Assembly: GCF_040869045.1 (NCBI RefSeq)
Contig: NC_090319.1
Location: 173,946,645-174,010,644, forward strand
DNA length: 64,000 bases
DNA from: Eurosta solidaginis
Lineage: Eukaryota; Arthropoda; Insecta; Diptera; Tephritidae
Direction: 5' to 3'
Shown: piece by piece, positions 20,867 through 31,810 of the stretch
Numbering within the stretch: position 1 is the first letter of the stretch
Layout of the letters: every line of letters starts with the position of its first letter
The notes under the pieces: model-generated
Databases searched by the model: none
Told to the model about the DNA's origin: nothing
The model's input: the letters and a program-made list of their open reading frames with translations, nothing else
Translations under genes and position numbers: made by a program

Positions 20867-21201
20867 TAGAACGGATAAATTTGAACACAACATAGTTCGC
20901 TCTCATTCTGCAACATGATCAAGTTCAACGATACAAATTGTTCAAATGAACATACTCGCCATTGATTTAAATTCAACCAAATAACTTGCAGCTTCATGCA
21001 TGTGCGAATTTATTAATTTTTTTCCTGAATTTAATCAATTCAGGTGTTTGTTCGTTTGATTCAACAATGATTACATTGATCAGAAGGAAAAGGCAAAATG
21101 AAAGACTCGAAGTGCACGAATATGTGCAACCGTGACTGGACAATGCTAGAAAAGTAGAAAAGTAAAGTAACAAGCGAAATTAACTTAACAAAATAATATT
21201 T
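20867..21201. other. Unassigned non-coding stretch
   Basis: No recognisable gene or repeat family is present. The same sequence recurs in unit B (24277-24610) purely because of the tandem duplication. Confidence 0.5.
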
Positions 21202-21489
21202 ACTAGTATCGCCTGTGGTAGAAATTCGACTTACTTGTATTTTTTTCAACTCAGTCTATGCATCAAGTGTTGGAAATATAGCAAACTGGTCTAACTTACT
21301 TAAATTTTTCATTAAAATTTTGAATTTGATCTAAGACCTTGTACTTTTTGTTTGTATTTTCTTAAATTTTTTACAAACTTTTCACATGTAATTATAACGT
21401 TTTGGTATGGAGCTCCTTAAACAAAAATATAAAAATTATGTAAAGTCAAATGAAATTGACATAGAATTATGGTGAAACTACTTGAAATT
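21202..21489 (-). repeat. Repeat R2, copy 2, first part (split)
   Basis: This is the reverse complement of about 4755-5035. It breaks at CTTGAAATT and resumes at 22346. Confidence 0.75.
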
Positions 21490-22345
21490 GAATTGAAAAA
21501 TAGATTTTCCACACCACCCGGAAGGTTCCCGTTGGCGCGCTACCGAAGTTAGTTTTGGGAGCTCGGTTCCCCAGTAGGCCTATATCATCCATATACATAT
21601 ATCGCCCATTTACTTCAATAGTGTCATAATTCAAAAAACATGAACTTTTAGTTAAAAACGAAGAAATGTGCTTAGGGAATTTAGCCTATTTCACGCCACC
21701 CGTTAGGTATGCAATTGGCGCTTTACCGAGTTTAATTTTGTATAAATACATATGTAATATGTAAGTGTGACACAAAACGAAAATTTCGAATAGAATAGAT
21801 ATATATAGGATACCTTCATAAAAAATAAAAATAGATCGCGGGTTCGAATCGAGCTCAAGGCCTAACAATAATTTTTTATCATTATTATTGTTATGATAAA
21901 TTTTTTCTTAATTGAAAAAATTTTTTAATTAGAATAGAATAAAGAAAAAATTTAGACAACTGCCAAAGCTCGTTGTATAGATCCATTTCGGGAACTGCTA
22001 AATTCCTTCATCGGCAACGTTTAGGCGCCGCTGCTATAACCATTCAGCCATCACAGCGGTTTTTTGTTTGTCTTCATTAATCCTACTTCTATTCTGGTTC
22101 GTGCCAATTGATATTCACAACACTGCGACATCTGTTGCAGAATGGATGTGAAAATTGGACTTGTTTTATGGCAATGCCGCCATAGTGTCATATTTTTATT
22201 GACACTTTTTCCCCGTGCTCTGGGATATAACAACAAAAATTGTTAAAATAAAAATACAAAAAAATTATGTAATGAGAAAGAAGGCAGATTTTACTAAAAA
22301 AAATTTTAACGAAAGAAAAAAAAATAAAGCACTTAAAGTGCGAAA
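21490..22345. mobile_element. 856-bp insertion in R2 with AAATT duplication, containing SINE2
   Basis: AAATT occurs at 21485-21489 and 22346-22350, and R2 copy 1 has it once. The insert holds two diverged copies of a motif with CCACCCG...GGCGC...TACCGA (21508-21545, 21691-21725) and a minus-strand SINE2. No TIRs are obvious. It is repeated in unit B at 24899-25753. Confidence 0.6.
21836..22061 (-). mobile_element. SINE2 copy (unit A)
   Basis: Read on the minus strand, the A-box-like GTGATGGCTGAATGGTTA is near 22050-22035. The GAGCTCGATTCGAACC end lies at ~21840-21856, matching the copy at 8383-8613. Confidence 0.6.
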
Positions 22346-22452
22346 AAATTAAGTGAAGTGAATAAACAGTTCCATATAAAAACGCAATAAGTGCACTTAG
22401 ACTTTTTTACGGGTTTTAATGTTATCATTGTGGAAATATGAAGATTCTAATG
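22346..22452 (-). repeat. Repeat R2, copy 2, second part
   Basis: This is the reverse complement of about 4640-4757, continuing R2 after the 856-bp insertion. Confidence 0.75.
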
Positions 22453-22823
22453 TTCGGATATTTAATGTTGGGATTCCCACTGAGATCTATGTACGTAATT
22501 AATTTGTATTAAATTTGTAAACACTCCATTTCATGAATATATATGACCATATCATAACTACTGAACCGATTTTGAATTTGTTTTGCACCCCGTGTTTAGT
22601 TTGATCTAACTTGAAATATAGGATAGGTTATATCTCAGTTTATAGTCGCAATATTATTTAATTGCAGGGAGGGGGTTTCTGAGGGGGCCCGCGATTTAGA
22701 GGTAGATTTTTTTTAATACAGGAGAGTCTTTAGTTGTTCCATGTGCAATTTTTAAGCCGAATTTCAAAAGCAACGAAAATCTGCATTTCGTTTTAATATT
22801 ATAGTCAAGTGTGAAAAAAAAAA
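22453..22823. other. Unassigned non-coding stretch before the duplication junction
   Basis: No gene is seen. It contains a G-rich run (gggagggggtttctgagggggcc at 22665-22690) and ends with an A-run next to the Helitron 5' tip. It is repeated at 25861-26232. Confidence 0.45.
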
Positions 22824-22831
22824 TCTATATA

Positions 22832-23375
22832 GCAGCACTAGAAATGTGAAAAGAGGAAAATTAAAATTATATTTACCTGAAACGTTAAGTTTACTCATTC
22901 CGGCCCAACCTAACGAATCTGATTCATCAGATAATGAAAATTTGTAATTTTTTCCTTTAATTTTTTTCATTTTGCTTTAGTTCTTATTGACGTACGATTA
23001 TTGAATGAATTAAATATTTTTTTTTGTTCAAATAATGTATTTTATTTGACACCTTCTGTGGTATTGCATTAACTTTCCATGAAACTTGGCATTTGATAAA
23101 TAAATAATTAAAACAATTGTTAATAATTAAAACATTAATAATGATGTCTATTTTATATAATTTAACCTATAAATACCCAAAAAAAATTCATTTTCTATTT
23201 ATTCTAGTACAAAATGGTTGTATCTTTAAAGATACCACGGTCATTTAAGGGTTAATAATATAATAGTTCAATAAAAAAAGTCCATTGTCTGAATGATGAT
23301 GAATAAAAGTATTAATTACTATAAAAAACGTTAAAATAGTTTTGGCCGCCTAGATTATCAAAATACCGGTATGTG
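22832..23375 (+). mobile_element. Transib 3' end (truncated duplicate)
   Basis: The last ~40 transposase codons, the 3' UTR and the right TIR are present. The terminal base is G, giving a perfect CACATACCGG end. CGACG follows at 23376-23380. Confidence 0.88.
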
Positions 23376-24050
23376 CGACGTAAAATTGTTGTTGCCAGTG
23401 AGAACAGAATTTTGTGCAAGAGGGCGATCACAATTATCATTTGAATCGATGTTATTATTTGCTTGATTACAAATCGAAGCATAAGAAGACAAACGTTTAG
23501 CCGACTTAGCAGCTGAAAGCTCAGCATCAGTGACGGAACGTTTAGCTGTTGTTTCGGTGTGCGAAACAGAAGAAGATAAACACGATGATAACTCAGCAGC
23601 ATCACCATTTGATTTACTCGAAGTAGCGACGCCAGCAGCGGCACCTTATGTTGGTTGTGTAGTTTTCGTATACTTGTTAGAATTTCGTATATTAGGCGAA
23701 ATGCAGTTGGGCAAGTCAACGAACTTACCGCGAGAACGCGTTTTCGTTGCATTGCTGTTGCTGCCACTCATTATTTTTGCCATAGAAATATGATTGTTAT
23801 TGGCACTAACAAATATTTGGTGGATTTCTGTCAATGATGAGCATACTTTATTAAACTCTGAGAGGCATTTTGTTATTGTGCTATTCACGCAATTGTCACA
23901 TTTAAACATTAAATTCGCATTTGATTTTAAAAAATTTACTGCAGAAATATTTAATTTAGCACATTTTAAATGTACTTTATGACCGCAGATATCACATGAA
24001 AAAAAATCTTCTCTCACGAATTCTATATGACAGCTTATACATTTAAGCAT
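23376..24050 (-). pseudogene. LINE-B ORF1 with PHD-like finger (copy B)
   Basis: It has the same reading frame and the same internal stop as 19971-20640. Amino-acid differences include one Glu-Asp change in the finger region and Met-Thr near the basic stretch. Here the downstream endonuclease is not adjacent, because the unit starts inside Transib. Confidence 0.75.
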
Positions 24051-24102
24051 TGCAAAATAGTTAGATACACGGAGCGATCAAAAACACGTCCACACGCAAC
24101 GA

Positions 24103-24276
24103 ATGCTGATAGCTTCTATAATGCATTCTACGGTCGACAAAGATAGACGGAGGGCCAACACGCACATAAACATAAATTCAGCGCGTCTCCAATTACCATC
24201 ACCCCCAAAGAGGTTGAGGATGCCATCGGTCATGCCAAACCATCCAAAGCAGTGGGCCCAGACGGTATAGCCATCA
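24103..24276 (+). pseudogene. LINE-A fragment (copy B)
   Basis: Duplicate of 20693-20866 with a few substitutions. Confidence 0.8.
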
Positions 24277-24610
24277 GAGAACGGATAAATTTGAACACAA
24301 CATAGTTCGCTCTCATTCTGCAACATGATCAAGTTCAACGATACAAATTGTTCAAATGAACATACTCGCCATTGATTTAAATTCAACCAAATAACTTGCA
24401 GCTTCATGCATGTGCGAATTTATTAATTTTTTCCTGAATTTAATCAATTCAGGTGTTTGTTCGTTTGATTCAACAATGATTACATTGATCAGAAGGAAAA
24501 GGCAAAATGAAAGACTCGATGTGCACGAATATGTGCAACCGTGACTGGACAATGCTAGAAAAGTAGAAAAGTAAAGTAACAAGCGAAATTAACTTAACAA
24601 AATAATATTT

Positions 24611-24898
24611 ACTAGTATCGCCTGTGGTAGAAATTCGACTTACTTGTATTTTTTTCAACTCAGTCTATGCATCAAGTGTTGGAATTATAGCAAACTGGTC
24701 TAACTTACTTAAATTTTTCATTAAAATTTTGAATTTGATCTAAGACCTTGTACTTTTTGTTTGTATTTTCTTAAATTTTTTACAAACTTTTCACATGTAA
24801 TTATAACGTTTTGGTATGGAGCTCCTTAAACAAAAATATAAAAATTATGTAAAATCAAATGAAATTGACATAGAATTATGGTGAAATTACTTGAAATT
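24611..24898 (-). repeat. Repeat R2, copy 3, first part
   Basis: Unit B counterpart of 21202-21489. Confidence 0.75.
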
Positions 24899-25753
24899 GA
24901 ATTGAAAAATAGATTTTCCACACCACCCGGAAGGTTCCCGTTGGCGCGCTACCGAAGTTAGTTTTGGGAGCTCGGTTCCCCAGTAGGCCTATATCATCCA
25001 TATACATATATCGCCCATTTACTTCAATAGTGTCATAATTCAAAAAACATGAACTTTTAGTTAAAAACGAAGAAATGTGCTTAGGGAATTTAGCCTATTT
25101 CACGCCACCCGTTAGGTATGCAATTGGCGCTTTACCGAGTTTAATTTTGTATAAATACATATGTAATATGTAAGTGTGACACAAAACGAAAATTTCGAAT
25201 AGAATAGATATATATAGGATACCTTCATAAAAAATAAAAATAGATCGCGGGTTCGAATCGAGCTCAAGGCCTAACAATAATTTTTTATCATTATTATTGT
25301 TATGATAAATTTTTTCTTAATTGAAAAAATTTTTAAATTAGAATAGAATAAAGAAAAAATTTAGACAACTGCCAAAGCTCGTTGTACAGATCCATTTCGG
25401 GAACTGCTAAATTCCTTCATCGGCAACGTTTAGGCGCCGCTGCTATAACCATTCAGCCATCACAGCGGTTTTTTGTTTGTCTTCATTAATCCTACTTCTA
25501 TTCTGGTTCGTGCCAATTGATATTCACAACACTGCGACATCTGTTGCAGAATGGATGTGAAAATTGGACTTGTTTTATGGCAATGCCGCCATAGTGTCAT
25601 ATTTTTATTGACACTTTTTCCCCGTGCTCTGGGATATAACAACAAAAATTGTTAAAATAAAAATACAAAAAATTATGTAATGAAAAAGAAGGCAGATTTT
25701 ACTAAAAAAAATTTTAACGAAAGAAAAAAAAATAAAGCACTTAAAGTGCGAAA
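24899..25753. mobile_element. 856-bp-type insertion (unit B copy)
   Basis: Counterpart of 21490-22345, with AAATT at 24894-24898 and 25754-25758. It includes the SINE2 at 25245-25470. Confidence 0.6.
25245..25470 (-). mobile_element. SINE2 copy (unit B)
   Basis: Duplicate of 21836-22061. Confidence 0.6.
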
Positions 25754-25860
25754 AAATTAAGTGAAGTGAATAAACAGTTCCATATAAAAACGCAATAAGT
25801 GCACTTAGACTTTTTTACGGGTTTTAATGTTATCATTGTGGAAATATGAAGATTCTAATG
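25754..25860 (-). repeat. Repeat R2, copy 3, second part
   Basis: Unit B counterpart of 22346-22452. Confidence 0.75.
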
Positions 25861-26232
25861 TTCGGATATTTAATGTTGGGATTCCCACTGAGATCTATGT
25901 ACGTAATTAATTTGTATTAAATTTGTAAACACTCCATTTCATGAATATATATGACCATATCATAACTACTGAACCGATTTTGAATTTGTTTTGCACCCCG
26001 TGTTTAGTTTGATCTTACTTGAAATATAGGATAGGTTATATCTCAGTTTATAGTCGCAATATTATTTAATTGCAGGGAGGGGGTTTCTGAGGGGGCCCGC
26101 GATTTAGAGGTAGATTTTTTTTTAATACAGGAGAGTCTTTAGTTGTTCCATGTGCAATTTTTAAGCCGAATTTCAAAAGCAACGAAAATCTGCATTTCGT
26201 TTTAATATTATAGTCAAGTGTGAAAAAAAAAA

Positions 26233-26819
26233 TCTATATATATAAAAAGAAAGGCTAAAATGTGTGTTAGTTGGTCGCCAGTGTTTGAAGAGGTGCGTCG
26301 GTCGATTTTGTTCAAACTTTCACACAAGTTGCGTAAACCTCACGCGGTGCTTACTACAGGTACAGGGTCTCGAGACATAGGCCAAAACGTGGGCCAGCGA
26401 CTGCCTAGACAGTGTTTATACAATATGGATATCAAATGAAAGCTGTTGATGAGTTCTTTGGTACAGAGTAATATATTATCCAGAGACGGACTGGGATTAG
26501 GACTAGGACTGGGACTGAGACCCGGAGTGGGACTGGGACTGAGACTCGAATAAAATACATACCACCCTCTGGGACAGGCAATAAGGGATGTAGAAGAATG
26601 AGAAGAAATTGAGAGAAGAGAAAAGAGAGAAGGAGATTGAGAAAGAGATAGAATGAGACGAAGATGGAGATAGATGAAGCGAAAAAGACGAAGGGAGTGA
26701 ATAAAAGGATTAGGAAAAAGTGAAGAGGGGGGGAGGGCAGAGTCAGACGGAAAAAGATTATTAAAATGTATGCAGATAGGCCAAATTTAGGGCAGGACAA
26801 CGTCTGCCGGGTCTTCTAG
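26233..26819 (+). mobile_element. Non-autonomous Helitron (587 bp)
   Basis: It begins TC (TCTATATATATAAAAAG) and ends CTAG, after a short GC-rich segment (ACGTCTGCCGGGTC) typical of insect Helitron 3' ends. It lies between A (26232) and T (26820), as expected for Helitron insertion, and has no TIRs. The interior holds a short GGGACT-type repeat (26485-26545) and a purine-rich tract (26590-26750). No Rep/helicase is encoded. The call rests on termini and insertion site. Confidence 0.7.
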
Positions 26820-26940
26820 TCTACCATAAAATATCGTATGTGAACGATATAATACTAAGATGTAACAAAGCAGAATAATATAGAAAGAAAAGAAAAACAA
26901 ACAAAAACATTGATATTATTAAAAATAAAAAATAAATGTA

Positions 26941-27279
26941 AGGCGCGATAACCTCCGAAGAGATCTAAGGCCGAGCTTCTCTTCCAATTTGCGTCGTGCT
27001 CCTCTTGATTTTCCCTACAAATTGGCCGGACGGGACCTACATGCTTTATGCCGACTCCGAACGGCATCTGCAAGGCAGATGAGTTTTCACTGAGAGCTTT
27101 TCATGGCAGAAATACACCCGGAGCGCTTGCCAAACACCCCCTTGCGACCCCGCTTAGAAAAATTTTCCTCTAATTGAAAAACCTTATTTCTAAAAAATTT
27201 GATGTTGCTTTGCCCGGGAGTTGAACCCAAGGCATACGGTGTGATAGGCGGAGCACTCTACCATCACACCACGGTGGCC
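26941..27279 (-). mobile_element. tRNA-derived SINE (SINE1), near full length
   Basis: On the minus strand the 5' end has an A-box (TGGTGTGATGG, ~27275-27260) and a B-box (GGGTTCAACTC, 27228-27218) at tRNA-like spacing. A ~250-bp body ends near 26941. Similar sequences are abundant in tephritid genomes by my recollection. A truncated relative is at 10583-10682. It has no cloverleaf closing stem, so it is not a tRNA gene. Confidence 0.75.
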
Positions 27280-27414
27280 GCTATTATTAACGCAAACATA
27301 TTTACTAAAATAAAATTAATCTCATACATTTAAGCGACATAAACAAACTAGAGTTAAGGAATCTAAGCATCCGGTTAATGGGCATATAATCCAGCAAAGT
27401 TAGCCTAATAATAA
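27280..27414. other. Unassigned AT-rich gap
   Basis: Nothing is recognised between SINE1 and R1 copy 3. Confidence 0.4.
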
Positions 27415-27918
27415 ATATAGTAGGTAATATACGGCCTATGCAATACGGCCGCTATGATGCTGGTTGCCTATATCGAGCAAATGAGAAACAAATTAGCTTT
27501 TTTTTTACAAATTGCTTGGTTGAGATTTCCAATTGTTGATTTAACTTAAGCTGTTATGCCGCTCTTTTCCAGCCAGCTTATTTCTTTCAAATAGGTAATT
27601 TTTCCAAAAGAAAAATATATTACAGCGGGGTTACATATGTTGGTTTGTGTCTTAGAACACTAACATAATTGGTCCTACATATGGCGCACTTTTTGCACGA
27701 AAGTAAATTTCGATATTGCAGAGATTGTTCGAATTTACAAAAAACTTTTTCTATTAATTATAAACAAATAGAGTAATATTTGTTAACAAAAATAGGCCTA
27801 TGCACTGCGGCTAACCCATACGAATCGATTCATATAACTTTTATGTTTTTTTACGTATGCTAACTATGCGAAACAGCCTGTCAATTGATTGTATGGAAAT
27901 TTTGTTAGCGTATTAATA
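27415..27918 (-). repeat. Repeat R1, copy 3 (uninterrupted; empty site)
   Basis: This is the reverse complement of R1. It includes the GC-richer end (27423-27470), the segment with gtgttctaagacacaaa, and the site equivalent to the TAA target (27758-27760) without any insertion. Confidence 0.8.
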
Positions 27919-27969
27919 TACAGATTTCATATTTCAGTCTGTCAGTATTATGAAAATATACATACATAT

Positions 27970-28478
27970 TGTAACGAATTTAGGGAAACTCCACTTATTT
28001 TACACCTTCTACCAATGTTCGTATCGCTAAACTGTTGAATAAATAACTCCAATATCCAATAATACAAAAATGGTCTTTATTAGACTACTTTGAAAGTACT
28101 TCACAATAATACTTATACTTCGCAACCAATAGCATGCTCAAATCAAACTGATTGCTGCTTACTCAGCTTTTGCTCCTTTTATACTCTCTGCTGTCTCCTT
28201 CGCATACTTCTAGGCGTTTCTTCTTCTAGAATTTACTACTTAGTTACCAGCTATAAACTACAGATACTGTTTATAGCCTCTCGCATAGACACATGCGCGT
28301 GTATATGTGAGTAATACTTCCACCGAAGATTGCATACTTTTGAGTATCTCAGATATATGCATGTGAATTTGTAGTTTATAGTCTCTAAAACGATTGATTT
28401 GTTTGTGTACATACAAGTGACTGCTTAGCATCGATTTAGAGGTGATAGTATCCCTTAGTGATGCTAATATTCGACACA
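27970..28478 (-). repeat. Gypsy-2 3' LTR
   Basis: It starts TGTGTCG and ends CGTTACA on the minus strand. It matches the 5' LTR apart from substitutions, small indels and a duplication present only in the 5' LTR. Confidence 0.88.
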
Positions 28479-28490
28479 CTGCCCTCCACC
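28479..28490 (-). promoter_or_regulatory. Gypsy-2 polypurine tract
   Basis: GGTGGAGGGCAG on the minus strand lies immediately 5' of the 3' LTR, the expected plus-strand DNA primer site. Confidence 0.75.
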
Positions 28491-29400
28491 TAACACCTCC
28501 AGACAAATTTCCTGATCTAAACGATGCCAGCCTTTCCAAATGAACCACTTTCATTTTGGTTCGTGGTTTGGTAGTGGTTTGTATGCGGTAAACTACAACG
28601 TTGATCCGTTTTACAACTTTGTATGGGCCTTCCCAATTGCACTGCAATTACGGGGACAAACCTTTTTTTCGTTGTGGGTTGTATAACAGCACCCAATCCC
28701 CTTCCTGAAAACCTTCCGAATTAATTGCTTTATCGTACCTGGCTTTCATCTTGTCACTCATAATTTTTGTTCGTTGCCTTGCAAGATCGTGTATTTCTCT
28801 CATCTCTTCTTCCAAGACACCAGTGGATTTCTTGGTATTTCTCTCCGCATCGGCCTCTATCCCAAACTTTAAATCAGCTGGCAGTCGAAGGTCATTGCCA
28901 AAAATTACCTTTGCGGGAGTTTGGCCCGTTGTCTCATGCACTGCCGATCGGTAGGCCATCGAGAATAATGATATGTGTATATCCCAGTCCTTATGGTACT
29001 TGTCTACTATTTTCCTTAAATGCTCCTCCAATGTTCTATTGAAACGTTCCCCCATATCATCGGACTGAGGATGCAATGCAGTTGTCCGTGTTTTTCGAAT
29101 GCCCAACTTCTTGCACATTTCTTGGAACACAGCTGATTCAAAATTACTGCCTCGGTCACAATGTAACTACATTGGTACACCATACCTTGCAATCCAATCA
29201 TTTGCAACCACTTCTGCTACTCTTTCTTCTTCTTGGTTTGGGATTGGGTATACCCCTGGCCATTTACTGAAATAATCCATAACCACCAGTACGTATTTGT
29301 TTCCGCGGTTGCTAGTAGGAAATGGACCTGGGACATCCATGGACAGTGCTTGCATTCCACACGACATGGTCTTCGTGACATTGCATCAGCATTTCCATGG
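28491..29400 (-). pseudogene. Gypsy-2 integrase (core and C-terminal domain)
   Basis: Descending from ~29370: SMDVPGPFPTSNRGNKYVLVVMDYFSKW (first Asp), then a stop at 29167-29169, LHCDRGSNFES (second Asp), and a readable block 29130-28648. That block has GERFNRTLEEHLRK (catalytic Glu), a linker, and GDWVLLYNPQRKKGLSP. A stop precedes WEGPYKVVKRINVVVYRI and the C-terminal tail. The N-terminal HHCC zinc module is missing; RNase H passes directly into a Cys remnant and then the core, so a deletion removed it. In the family it inserts the cDNA. Confidence 0.82.
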
Positions 29401-30190
29401 GTACTACCTTTTCGATGCTCAATGGAAAAATCGTAGCTTTGGAGTCGCTCGATCCACCGTGCCAATTGACCTTCCGGATTACGGAACTGCAGGAGCCATT
29501 TTAACGCTGCGTGATCTGTCCTGACGCGGAATCGCTGCCCGTAGAGGTACTTGTGAAAATGTTTAATGCACTCTACCAATGCCAACAGCTCTCTCCGCGT
29601 AACGCAGTAGTTCCTCTCTGGTTTTCCAATTGAACGCTGTAATATGCAACTACTTTCTCCTGTCCATCAACCAGTTATGACAAAACGCCTCCTATAGTAT
29701 ATCCGCTCGCATCTGTATCTAGAATAAACGTTGCTCCTGGAATCGGATATGCCAACATTGGGGCAGTGCACAAACGCTCTTTCAATGCTTGGAAAGCTAC
29801 TTGTTGCTCCTTCTCCCATTGAAAGGTTTTATTTTTTCTTGTTAGCTCGTGGAGGCTATGGGCTACGCTGGCAAAATTTGGTACAAATCGGCGGTAATAT
29901 GTGCACAGCCCAAGGGAACTTCTCAATTCATGCAGATTCTGTGGTCTTGGCCAATCCTGCACTGCTTCTATCTTTTCATTCACGGTGGAGATGCCCTCCG
30001 TCGTTACTTTATGACCCAAGTAACTAACTTGCTTCTTGAACAGAGAACACTTTTTGGGACTAAGTTTCAGACCAGCACCAGCTATTCTTTGGAAAACCTC
30101 CTCCAAGTGCTTCAGATGTTCTTTCCCAATACGATGATGTCGTCTAGGTACACTAAGCATGTTTTCCAATGTAGTCCTTTCAGTACCTGA
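29217..30190 (-). pseudogene. Gypsy-2 RNase H and RT connection
   Basis: 30169-29675 gives YLGHKVTTEGIS, YYRRFVPNFA, and ILDTDASGYTIGGVLS (RNase H Asp). A stop follows. 29585-29375 gives MALVECIKHFHKYL, VRTDHAALKWLL and HRKGSTHGNADAMSRRPC. A frame disruption lies around 29590-29650. Confidence 0.82.
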
Positions 30191-30841
30191 TCCATGAGTC
30201 TTTCAAAAGTAGCTGGTGCACTATATAGTCCAAAAGGCATCACTGTAAATTGCCAAAGACTATCACCGACACTGAAGGCTGTTTTCTCTTTGTTTTCCTC
30301 CTTCACCACCACTTGCCAGTAGCCGCTTTTCAAGTCCAGTGTGGAAAACCATTTCGTACCACATAGCGAGTCCAGAGTGTCGTCAATTCTTGGCAATGGG
30401 GAGCTATCCTTTTTCGTAACGTCATTCAACTTCCGGTAGTCCACGTAAAACCTCATTTTTTCATCCTTCTTCTTCACAAGTACCACTGGTGAGCTCCATG
30501 ACTGATGGTTCGATGACGCCGCTGTCGCTCATTTCTTGTACGATTTGACTCACAACTTCCCGCTTCGCCAGTGGAACACTACGAGGAGCTTAACGCATGG
30601 GCCTCGCATCTCCAGCGTCAATTTGATGTTTCACAACGTTGGTGCGGCCTGGTTTGGAGCCATCTTGGTCCAATATGTTCGCGTACTTTAGCAGCAGTTG
30701 TTTTGCCTTACTCTGATAGTCTTCCTCTAGCCCCTCCGTCCATGCCGTGATGTCATTTGAAAGATCAGTATTACTAGTTGAAACGTGTTCCTGGAGCTGT
30801 TCATAGTTAATAACTTCTTCAGCCTCTTGGTATTTTCCCAA
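30112..30841 (-). pseudogene. pol: Gypsy-2 reverse transcriptase
   Basis: 30841-30590 is the region between protease and RT (YQEAEEVINYEQL). A TAA follows PMR, and a frameshift lies near 30500. From 30486: MVLVKKKDEKMRFYVDYRKLNDVT, WFSTLDLKSGYWQV, FTVMPFGLYSAPATFERLMD, and intact YLDDIIVLG near 30150-30130. The catalytic Asp pair is kept. Confidence 0.85.
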
Positions 30842-30874
30842 TTTGGGCGCTAGATGAACTTGCCGAAATTTAAC

Positions 30875-31790
30875 TACTTAACGCCGAACTATTGTCAGAT
30901 GTTAGTGTTTTGCAAGAAAACAATAAGTGTTTGAGAGAAGATGTTGACACTCTTCAAGCTGATGACAGGTGTAGTGTTGTTGGTGGCTACCAAACACAAA
31001 TGCAGAATATGGATAACAAAGCAGATAAACAAACAATATCATTGCCTACTGCTACTGTTGGTGATATTATCAATGCAAACGGGGTTGATAATGATGTGTA
31101 TATATCTGCTGATACTGCTTCTGCCGCTCCGACTCAAATGACGCCGTCCTCTCATGATGCTGCTTCTACCACTAGCGCAGTTAATGCGACGCCAATGCTT
31201 GCTAATAAAACTGCAGCTACTGCTAACTCCAGTGAGTGTGCACACTGTGCGTAATAAAAAAAGGACTAAGCAAAAAAAATAAAAATAATGCTGAAGTCGG
31301 TTCTAATGCTGCCACCGAAAATGCAGCTATTCCGATTCCCATCGATCAGATGAATCAAAACAAAGCCGATGGCGCTTTTAATGACAATGGAAAAACTTCA
31401 AACACAAATAGTTCTCGTAAATTAGCTCAAACTTTAGTTATTGGTTCGAGCACCAACACGGAATTACGCGCTGTTTCAAAAAGGAAGTGGTTGCACCTAT
31501 CGCCGTTTTCCTCTTCTGTGACGGCTGATCAGCTGAAAAAGTATATTGCTGAACATACAGGTTTAGAGGAAGCTTCCATAGTTTGCAGTAGCCTTATTAA
31601 AAAAGATGTTGATCCTAAATTTCTGAGACATCTTAATTTCAAGATTGGCGTTGATGCCAATTCGTATCCGAAGATGCTATAGCCTGAGCTATGGCCAAAA
31701 AATATAGTTGTACGACCGTTTAAGTTCACATCAAAAAACGCCGTTCTCCAACCGATGTCCGACAGCAATCGGTTGGATCAGATGTAAAAA
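30875..31790 (+). pseudogene. LINE-C ORF1 (coiled coil plus C-terminal domain)
   Basis: The frame starts mid-protein (LNAELLSDVSVLQENNK, heptad-like). A Thr/Ala/Ser-rich linker runs to a stop at about 31252. A second frame (31236-31682) contains KRKWLHLSPFSSSVTADQLKKYI and DPKFLRHLNFKIGVD, followed by TAG and then WPKNIVVRPF, the typical C-terminal fold of Jockey/CR1-type ORF1. The N-terminal zinc finger is lost. ORF1 proteins bind element RNA. Confidence 0.7.
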
Positions 31791-31810
31791 GCAATCATTT
31801 AAGCATATAA

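Larger units (their letters stand above)
19421..22831. repeat. 3.41-kb tandem duplication, unit A
   Basis: This interval is repeated almost base for base at 22832-26240. It starts inside the Transib transposase (TTTA before GCAGCACTAG) and ends eight bases into the Helitron 5' terminus (TCTATATA). Only scattered single-base differences and a few one-base indels separate the units. Confidence 0.92.
22832..26240. repeat. 3.41-kb tandem duplication, unit B
   Basis: This is the second unit of the duplication. It contains a truncated Transib 3' end (22832-23375), the LINE-B 5' part, the LINE-A fragment, R2 with its insertion, and the Helitron 5' end. Here the Helitron continues beyond the unit, which shows that unit B keeps the original right boundary. 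Confidence 0.92.

Noticed and set aside
26432..26800. 122-codon minus-strand frame rich in Phe/Leu
   Set aside because: It is the complement of the purine-rich Helitron interior; composition alone explains it.
27210..27280. Possible tRNA gene on the minus strand
   Set aside because: A- and B-boxes are present, but the sequence continues as a SINE body and a truncated copy exists at 10583-10682; no proper acceptor stem.
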